Assembly: GCA_035296965.1 (NCBI GenBank)
Contig: DATGZX010000173.1
Coordinates: 1-18,849 of the forward strand
Length of the DNA: 18,849 nucleotides
Direction: 5' to 3'
DNA from: DATGZX01 sp035296965
GTDB taxonomy: Bacteria > Planctomycetota > Planctomycetia > Gemmatales > Gemmataceae
Shown: piece after piece, positions 15,201-18,849 of the stretch
How positions within the stretch are numbered: the stretch's first letter is position 1
Layout of the letters: each line of letters begins with the position of its first letter
Translations under genes and position numbers: made by a program
The notes under the pieces: generated by a model
The model's input: only the letters and a program-made list of their open reading frames with translations
Told to the model about the DNA's origin: nothing
Database searches by the model: none

Positions 15201-16473
15201 CCTGCGGCTGTCCGGAAATTGCGAGCGCCTCGGCAAGATTGAGCCCTGCCATGACGTGCGTGGGATCGCACGCGACAGCCCGTTCAAAATACCCGGCCGC
15301 GGTTTGTGCCAGCGTTGCCGAGGGTACGTGACCCTGTTCTGCTGCCGCCGTCGCCAATCCCAAAGCGTTGTGCAAGGAGGCCGACTTCGGTTCCACGACC
15401 AATGCTGCAGCCAAGTCGGCCGGTAAGTTCGCATCTGCCGGCTCCCCGGACGAAAGCGTCTGCCACAGCCGGGCCTGTAAGCTTGGCGCCTTGCCTCGCC
15501 GGCAGCGCTCCTGGGCCCGTTCCAAGAGGGCAGGCCACTCCTCTTCGATAATCTTCAGATGTTGATCCCAAAGCTTTTCGAAGCTGTATTCCTGTACTTT
15601 CAGCCGCGCCGCCTCGGCGATTAGCCGGCGTTCGTCTTCATGCTCCAGGTAATACTCCAGCAGCTCTTCCAGGTTGTCTTCCGTGTAGAAAACGCACTCC
15701 TGCCGGTCGCGGAAGTAATCCCCCACTTCACGGTTGCCCGCCTCCTGAAAGAGCAAAGCCCCCGCGGCCGCCGCCTCAAACGTCCGCTTGTTGCACTCCC
15801 CCCGGATGCTGCGATTGAAAACAATCCGCGCCCGCCCCAACAACTTCCGGTACTCCTCCCCAAACACTCCCTGCTGAATCACCACGCTCCGCTTATCTCT
15901 CACCCCTCGCCACTCGCCACTCACCACTACTCCCGCCACTCGCCACTCACCACTAGCCACTACTCCGAGCCACGGCAGCCGCTCGCGCTGCACGGCTCCG
16001 CTCAGGTTGCCGACAAAAAGGATGTCGATGTCGCGCGCCTCATCCGCCCAGGGATGTTCCAGGAATGCGCGTTCGAGGCCGAAAAGATTGGCGGCGCGAA
16101 CATTGGTGATTCCCTCCGCGCGCAAGGCTTCCACGCCACTCGTGTCGGTAAAAATGAGGTCACAGCCGGGCAACTGATGACGATACGAGCGCCAAAGCAA
16201 GTTCCAGTCGGGTGCCAAACCAATGACCGGCACAGGTGCAGACCACAGACAGGCCGGGATGGCTGAGTACGGCAAATACAAGACAACGAAGTCTGGATTC
16301 CAGTCCACAGGGAGAATGCCGCAAACACATTGCCAGTCGTCTGTGGGCCGGATGGTCAAATCGGCCTCACCCGTACTTTTGAAGACGAGGCACTCGCTCG
16401 CTTGGCGCTGCTCGGAAAGATTCTGGTTGGCAAAGGCAACAGTTGCCGGCCCAAAGAGGTAGCGGCGTGCCAT
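12289..16473 (-). CDS. multi-domain glycosyltransferase with TPR repeats
   Basis: A 1394-residue cytoplasmic protein. Residues 1-325 are a CgeB-like glycosyltransferase (DIDILFVGNLSG at 148-159, then FGEEYRKLLGRARIVFNRS and FEAAAAGALLFQE). Residues 345-620 are TPR-like helices. Residues 635-890 are a family 2 glycosyltransferase with LILIDNGSTDDT, the metal-binding FLNNDTVV and FFDDDDLCVRAREAG. Residues 915-1135 are a second family 2 domain (SLTMIVKNEEENLPACL, VVDTGSTDRT, FWLDADDRLDEEN). Residues 1140-1394 are TPRs. It probably builds a surface polysaccharide or glycosylates protein. GAGGT lies five bases before the ATG at 16473. Four in-frame repeat insertions interrupt it (see the repeat entries). 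The 496-residue open frame on the opposite strand (13153-14643) is only its antisense. Confidence 0.9.
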   Translation of the reverse strand: MARRYLFGPATVAFANQNLSEQRQASECLVFKSTGEADLTIRPTDDWQCVCGILPVDWNPDFVVLYLPYSAIPACLWSAPVPVIGLAPDWNLLWRSYRHQLPGCDLIFTDTSGVEALRAEGITNVRAANLFGLERAFLEHPWADEARDIDILFVGNLSGAVQRERLPWLGVVASGEWRVAGVVVSGEWRGVRDKRSVVIQQGVFGEEYRKLLGRARIVFNRSIRGECNKRTFEAAAAGALLFQEAGNREVGDYFRDRQECVFYTEDNLEELLEYYLEHEDERRLIAEAARLKVQEYSFEKLWDQHLKIIEEEWPALLERAQERCRRGKAPSLQARLWQTLSSGEPADANLPADLAAALVVEPKSASLHNALGLATAAAEQGHVPSATLAQTAAGYFERAVACDPTHVMAGLNLAEALAISGQPQAAIERALRTLDVLNRQSEGNERAAIGCRSGFQPDRTDWKSVLRRCGVTHGDLDTASMDAGHFPLGFDLFRVEWERAAWSNAGRPHSEARSKSDLIRWRLQALLGSLTGAVHHYYEAAILRPDLPVTRAALGCALARAKQFPAAVPHLRFAVAGNPFDLDAARALFEVLGDVSDQDGQRRLAADRRLLSRSAAKAVPAEKWFMDCPPAEDELASIIILCCNQLEYTRLCLEIVLRHTRQPYELILIDNGSTDDTAAYLGEVASGEWRVARDAGGPERVVVIRNETNVGFPAGCNQGLAEARGRYLVFLNNDTVVTEEWLSGLVGWALHDWPEVGLVGAVTNYASPPQQIPVPYKDLTGVDGFAARRRSEFANQALRVDRLTGFCLLVRSEVLERIGGFDERYGLGFFDDDDLCVRAREAGFRLLVAQNVFIHHFGSRTFTSLGIDCERQLKENFDQFKAKWGDGHAAGYRVRGEGIGNRDEGNGNRGEGVGGMRVSLTMIVKNEEENLPACLATAADLVDEVVVVDTGSTDRTKDVAMRLGARVFDFSWVDSFAAARNAALSHASGDWIFWLDADDRLDEENRANLRALFAELKDENVAYGMKCHCFPDPESSTATIVDHVRLFRNLPEIRWRYRVHEQILPAVRHSGGNVLASDVVIHHVGYEDPKLRVSKEQRNLRLLLLDHAEEPSDPFTLFNLGWTYAESGRPEEALPYLRGSLERSHPGDSIVRKLYTLIMSCLKQLDQRQDALAICTEGRRFYPDDAQLLFQEAVLRQEEQDLDGAEACLLRLLGTQEGPHFASVAEGIRGYLARHNLAVIHREQGRNAEAEAQWLAALQEQPKFTPARLGLAELYLKQGRQQDLEKHLQTLEASSNGASSQAFIGVTALRARTHLARKEFAQARQILDEAIARTPRETILWEVLSHALLQEGKDLARAEQALRTVLELQPANPEAPRNLEILLKDERRYAGSHA
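13729..13796 (-). repeat. GGGAATA-type repeat tract inside the glycosyltransferase
   Basis: On the minus strand GGGAATA units alternate with GAGGGGC/GGGACGA-like units over about 68 bases. The tract encodes GEGIGNRDEGNGNRGEG (residues about 895-912), a low-complexity linker between the two family 2 glycosyltransferase domains. Confidence 0.75.
14396..14428 (-). repeat. heptanucleotide RAGTGGC repeat tract inside the glycosyltransferase
   Basis: Four tandem 7-mers on the minus strand, AAGTGGC twice then GAGTGGC twice, encode EVASGEWRVAR. They lie in the first family 2 domain, between the DNGSTDDT loop and the strand VVVIRNETN, so they lengthen a loop within the catalytic fold. Confidence 0.8.
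15075..15122. repeat. REP/BIME-like double palindrome inside the glycosyltransferase
   Basis: Two hairpins side by side: GGACAGATT-TCC-AATCTGTCC (15078-15098) and GGTCAGGTT-GGA-AACCTGACC (15099-15119), closed by GTA (15075-15077) and TAC (15120-15122). Each end reads GTAG inward on its own strand, giving the REP layout of tetranucleotide plus hairpin in inverted pairs. The two stems differ at two positions, both compensated. In frame it encodes CRSGFQPDRTDWKSVL, a peptide I recall seeing repeatedly in planctomycete proteins. Confidence 0.85.
15898..15966 (-). repeat. heptanucleotide KAGTGGY repeat tract inside the glycosyltransferase
   Basis: On the minus strand the tract is built of TAGTGGC, TAGTGGT and GAGTGGC 7-mers, and a block of about 27 bases starting GGAGTAGTGG occurs twice. 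It encodes VVASGEWRVAGVVVSGEWRG (residues 171-190) inside the N-terminal CgeB-like domain, just before SVVIQQGVFGEEY. The same 7-mer family forms the tract at 14396-14428. Confidence 0.8.
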
Positions 16474-16987
16474 GGGTGACCTCGCCTAAATGGTGAATCA
16501 CGCTGCAAAGTTTTCGGACACTGGCTACCAAGGCCACGTCCTTGCCCAGACAATGCGCGACATAACTCGACCAGGGATAACTTGCCAGATCCGCTACCAT
16601 GCCGGCCCGCAGCGGATTGGCTTCGACGTAGCGCATGACGGTCAGCAGATGCTCATCCTCTTCGATAACGGGGCTTTTGAAACAGCCTTGCCAAACATGC
16701 CCCGACGTGCCATGGTCCTTGTGGTAATGCCAGGTGTGTGCCAGCGTGAGCGATTGCAAAATCCGACTGACATTCTGGCCTGGCCCGGGTTGGAGCACCA
16801 GATGAAAATGGTTACTGATGAGGCAGAAAGCAAACAACCGGAAGGGATAGCGCTTCTGGGTTTGCGCCAGCGACTGGAGGAATGCCAGGAAATCCCCGGC
16901 CTGGAAGAAAACGGTGCCGCGGTTATTGCCGCGATTGAGTGCGTGATAGACCAGGTCGTCCGCGACGAGGCGGGGTCGTCGTCCCAT
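16367..16987 (-). CDS. REP-associated tyrosine transposase (RAYT), altered C-terminus
   Basis: A Y1-type HUH transposase of the IS200-like RAYT group. Residues 1-25 hold VYHALNRGNNRGTVFF, typical of the family. The metal-binding HUH motif is His60-Phe-His62 in ISNHFHLVLQP. Also visible are GHVWQGCFKSPVIEEDEHLL near 96-115 and the nucleophile Tyr120 in VMRYVEANPLRAGMV, followed by YPWSSYVAHCLG. RAYTs cut and join single-stranded REP hairpins carrying a GTAG-like tetranucleotide. After about residue 152 the family pattern is lost, and the last 36 codons overlap the start of the glycosyltransferase in another frame; the original 3' end was probably replaced. The overlap means one transcript may carry both genes. 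No clear ribosome binding site precedes the ATG at 16987. Confidence 0.88.
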   Translation of the reverse strand: MGRRPRLVADDLVYHALNRGNNRGTVFFQAGDFLAFLQSLAQTQKRYPFRLFAFCLISNHFHLVLQPGPGQNVSRILQSLTLAHTWHYHKDHGTSGHVWQGCFKSPVIEEDEHLLTVMRYVEANPLRAGMVADLASYPWSSYVAHCLGKDVALVASVRKLCSVIHHLGEVTHGTPLPLWAGNCCLCQPESFRAAPSERVPRLQKYG

Positions 16988-17149
16988 GAGGGCAGACTAG
17001 CTGTCTCGACGGTGAATGGCAAGCGAAAAAAGAACTGCTCTGAAATAACTGTCCTGAAATGATGCGCAGCGCACTACGATGGACCTTATTTCATGCTCTA
17101 TGGGTGCCGCGCGCCGGCATGAGGACTGACACCAATTATTCCAGGTAAC

Positions 17150-17185
17150 AAAAAAGGCCAGCCCCACCATCTGGTGAGACCGGCC
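17150..17185 (-). terminator. intrinsic terminator, minus strand
   Basis: The minus strand reads GGCCGGTCTCACCA, a short AGAT loop region, TGGTGGGGCTGGCC, then TTTTTT. The stem of about 13-14 pairs includes three G·U pairs. No plus-strand T tract follows, so it works only leftward. No minus-strand protein gene lies upstream of it within the window, so it should end a noncoding transcript. Confidence 0.8.
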
Positions 17186-17256
17186 CCAAACTCTGCTACC
17201 CGGCGAGGTCCTAGAAACAGTCCCGGCACAGGACTGTCTCAAAGGCTATGCTAGGC
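17150..17256 (-). ncRNA. candidate structured small RNA with intrinsic terminator
   Basis: On the minus strand CCTAG (17255-17251) can pair with CTAGG (17214-17210). Inside or overlapping it is a 10-bp hairpin (17240-17231 with 17223-17214, 7-nt loop). A 3' terminator hairpin (17185-17156) and six T's follow. One pair of the first stem and three of the terminator stem are G·U on the minus strand and A/C mismatches on the plus strand, so the structure is specific to minus-strand RNA. A possible -10, TATAGT (17268-17263), would place the start near 17256. No ORF fits inside. It is neither SRP RNA nor 6S by any motif I know. It could also be a leader upstream of the RAYT gene. Confidence 0.5.
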
Positions 17257-17262
17257 GTCTTT

Positions 17263-17268
17263 ACTATA
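17263..17268 (-). promoter_or_regulatory. possible -10 box for the small RNA
   Basis: TATAGT matches the -10 consensus at five of six bases and would start transcription at about 17256, where the structured RNA begins. There is no good -35 at 17 bases upstream. An alternative is TTGGAC (17275-17270) with TAGCAT 17 bases on, which would remove the 5' pairing strand. Confidence 0.3.
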
Positions 17269-17406
17269 TTGTCCAAAGAGTGCCGACCCCTCTTTTCCTT
17301 TCGACGGCCTTCATTTTGCTATCGCTCGTTTTCCGGGCTGAGATTATCCTTCTGAATTTAGGCGTCAGATGGTGGCCCCACAGTGCCGCCTACCTAAAGG
17401 AGTCGC

Positions 17407-18723
17407 ATGATGAAAGCCTATCGCCGTGTTCTGGGATCGACACTATGCTTAGGTCTCTGGCTCGGCACTCTTGCGAACGCAGACGAGAAGCCTTTACCAA
17501 ACGTCGATTCGCAACTTGTTCTCCAGGAATTCGACGTTGCCAAGGCGGGCGACCTATTGCTCCTTCCTGTGACCGTCAAAGGGCAACAACATTTTTTCCT
17601 TCTCGATACAGGATCTGGGCTCACCCTTTACGACAAATCGCTCCGCCAGCACCTAGGAAAGTCGAAGAAGAAGATTGCAGCCCAGGCCCCGACTGGCGAA
17701 ATTGAGATTGAATTGTTCGAGCCTCCAGAGGCGGCCCTTGGCGGGTTCCCGCTGCGAGGCGCCATCGACGAAATAGCCATCAATTGGAGCTGGCTACAAG
17801 TTGCACGGACAACAGCTGCACCGGTCGGCCTCTGTGATCTTGCGATGATTCGTAAGGCATCGGGCTACGACATCAAAGGCATCGTGGGCATGGATTTCCT
17901 TCGCAGTTGTATCATCCGCATTGATTTTGATCATGGCAAAATCGCCTTCTTACGGTCAGTGGGCAAACATCTTGGCACCGCACTGCCTTTCAATACTACC
18001 GACGACTACCGGCCGTTAATTCGCCCAGAGATACCCGGGTATGGACAAGAGCCCTTTATAGTCGATACTGGGTGTAGCTGCACGGGCGGCATTTGTAAGA
18101 AAACATATGACGAACTTCTAAGGCGGCAGCTGATCAAACCTAGCGGACACTCTCGGTGCACAACTTTGTTAGGGGGGGATGCGGATGAAAATGTAGCCGA
18201 ATTCCGGTCTGGCATCCTCGCTGCCCTCAGGCTGGCGAATTGGTCTCACTGCGACTTGCGCTTTGACGAACTCGCCTCAAGCACGTTAGGTCTCGGCTAT
18301 TTGTCGAGATACATCGTGACGATCGACTTTCCAAGGCAAGTAATGTATTTGAAAGAGGGCCTAGCGCTCACGCGCCCTGACAAGGATGACTTGAGCGGCC
18401 TCGCCCTTGTGCGCATCAAGGGAGAGACAGTGGTCTGGGGAGTACGCGAAAACAGCGCTGCGGCAATCGGCGGAATAAAGGTCAAGGACGTGCTGATCAA
18501 GATGGACGATGAAAAGGCCGAGGCCTTGAGCCTCTTCGCGCTCCGCAATGCTTTATGCTGCGAAGGCAGAACGATCCGATTTACGATCCGTCGCGGGACA
18601 GAAGAGCGGTTGGTATCCTTGAGGTTGGCGGACAAGCCCGAAAGAGAAATCGACGCCATCGAGAACTCTCCCAGGCAAATGCCAACGCTTAAACCAATCC
18701 GCAAAATACGGCTCTTCCGGTGA
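17407..18723 (+). CDS. secreted bilobed aspartic protease with PDZ domain
   Basis: Residues 1-25 form a Sec signal peptide with a predicted cut after ANA-25 (TLANA-DEK). Two retropepsin-like lobes follow in one chain. Lobe 1 has Asp67 in FLLDTGSGLTLYD and the closing GIVGMDFLRS and IRIDFD near 158-175. Lobe 2 has Asp220 in FIVDTGCSCTGG and LGLGYLSRYIVTIDF near 294-308. Two DTG motifs are what a pepsin-type active site needs, so no dimer is required. Residues about 330-410 are a PDZ domain (VRENSAAAIGGIKVKDVLIK). It is probably an exported or periplasmic protease that recognises C-termini or unfolded chains. AAAGGAG lies four to seven bases before two adjacent ATG codons, 17407 and 17410; the second has better spacing. 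The gene stands alone, with an insertion sequence starting just after it. Confidence 0.88.
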   Translation: MMKAYRRVLGSTLCLGLWLGTLANADEKPLPNVDSQLVLQEFDVAKAGDLLLLPVTVKGQQHFFLLDTGSGLTLYDKSLRQHLGKSKKKIAAQAPTGEIEIELFEPPEAALGGFPLRGAIDEIAINWSWLQVARTTAAPVGLCDLAMIRKASGYDIKGIVGMDFLRSCIIRIDFDHGKIAFLRSVGKHLGTALPFNTTDDYRPLIRPEIPGYGQEPFIVDTGCSCTGGICKKTYDELLRRQLIKPSGHSRCTTLLGGDADENVAEFRSGILAALRLANWSHCDLRFDELASSTLGLGYLSRYIVTIDFPRQVMYLKEGLALTRPDKDDLSGLALVRIKGETVVWGVRENSAAAIGGIKVKDVLIKMDDEKAEALSLFALRNALCCEGRTIRFTIRRGTEERLVSLRLADKPEREIDAIENSPRQMPTLKPIRKIRLFR

Positions 18724-18801
18724 ATGCGCGTTGTGTTCTTGAAAATGTGGACATGTTTTCCTCTCATGGAGTTACAGCAAACGCTCCTGAGGAGGAAGAT
18801 C

Positions 18802-18849
18802 ATGTCCACCAGTTTACTGTATCACCGCTTCGGCATCGTCGGCTACCGC
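18802..18849 (+). CDS. start of an ISL3-like transposase, runs off the window
   Basis: Only 16 codons are visible, MSTSLLYHRFGIVGYR, after a strong GAGGAGG seven bases before the ATG. The opening MSTSLLYH.FG..GY is what I remember from planctomycete ISL3-family transposases, which start this way before a zinc-finger domain. The left end of the insertion sequence should lie between the protease stop (18723) and here; GAAAATGTGGACATGTTTTC (18740-18759) forms an imperfect inverted repeat there, but I cannot identify the terminal repeat without the right end. Confidence 0.55.
   Translation, partial: MSTSLLYHRFGIVGYR

Noticed and set aside
15898..15966. CRISPR-like appearance of the repeat tract
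   Set aside because: Units are 7 bases, contiguous and without spacers, and no cas gene is present.
17091..17122. Nested palindrome TCATGC...GCATGA around TGCCG-CGCGC-CGGCA upstream of the RAYT gene
   Set aside because: It is tempting as a REP flanking the RAYT, but it has no GTAG-like tetranucleotide, the two stems compete for the same bases, and it does not resemble the palindrome at 15075.

Overview
The window looks like chromosomal DNA of a planctomycete, perhaps from the Gemmata/Pirellula side. This rests on remembered family likeness, not a search. The signs are Tat-exported proteins of unknown role, a very large CheB-CheR-PAS-histidine kinase fusion, a bilobed DTG protease with a PDZ domain, a RAYT gene beside REP-like palindromes, and the start of a transposase whose first residues resemble planctomycete ISL3 elements.

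Layout. 1-252 (-): end-truncated STAS anti-anti-sigma protein. About 559-775: possible gene relic. 872-2191 (+): Tat-exported protein of unknown function. It faces a two-gene minus-strand operon, a Tat-exported amidohydrolase (3206-4153) followed by a sugar-phosphate isomerase/epimerase-like TIM barrel (2351-3187). 4690-5243 (-): 22-codon ORF, csrA, and a small BON-like protein. 5317-5751 (-): single-domain response regulator. 6048-9728 (+): CheB-CheR-PAS-PAS-kinase, coupled through a stop/start overlap to a receiver-ANTAR regulator (9728-10336). This pair suggests signalling that ends in RNA binding and antitermination.

10483-12077 is a decayed integrative element. It holds the last ~50 codons of a phage-type large terminase fused by deletion to a broken DNA methyltransferase. 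Next come an integrase lacking its N-terminus and a 42-nt 3' half of a tRNA-Asn gene that marks an attachment core. 12289-16473 (-) is a 1394-residue multi-domain glycosyltransferase. It carries four in-frame repeat insertions: a two-hairpin REP/BIME-like palindrome and three tracts of short (mostly 7-nt) repeats. A RAYT gene (16367-16987) lies directly upstream and overlaps its start. 17150-17256 (-) looks like a small structured RNA with its own intrinsic terminator. 17407-18723 (+) is a secreted aspartic protease with PDZ domain, and an ISL3-like transposase starts at 18802 and leaves the window.

The most notable theme is the RAYT gene next to a palindrome of REP form: GTAG ends, equal loops, and two compensatory base-pair changes between its halves. 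The palindrome sits in frame inside the neighbouring glycosyltransferase gene, which also carries the short-repeat tracts. The orphan structured RNA at 17150-17256 and the half-tRNA attachment site in an attP-like arrangement are the next most useful points.
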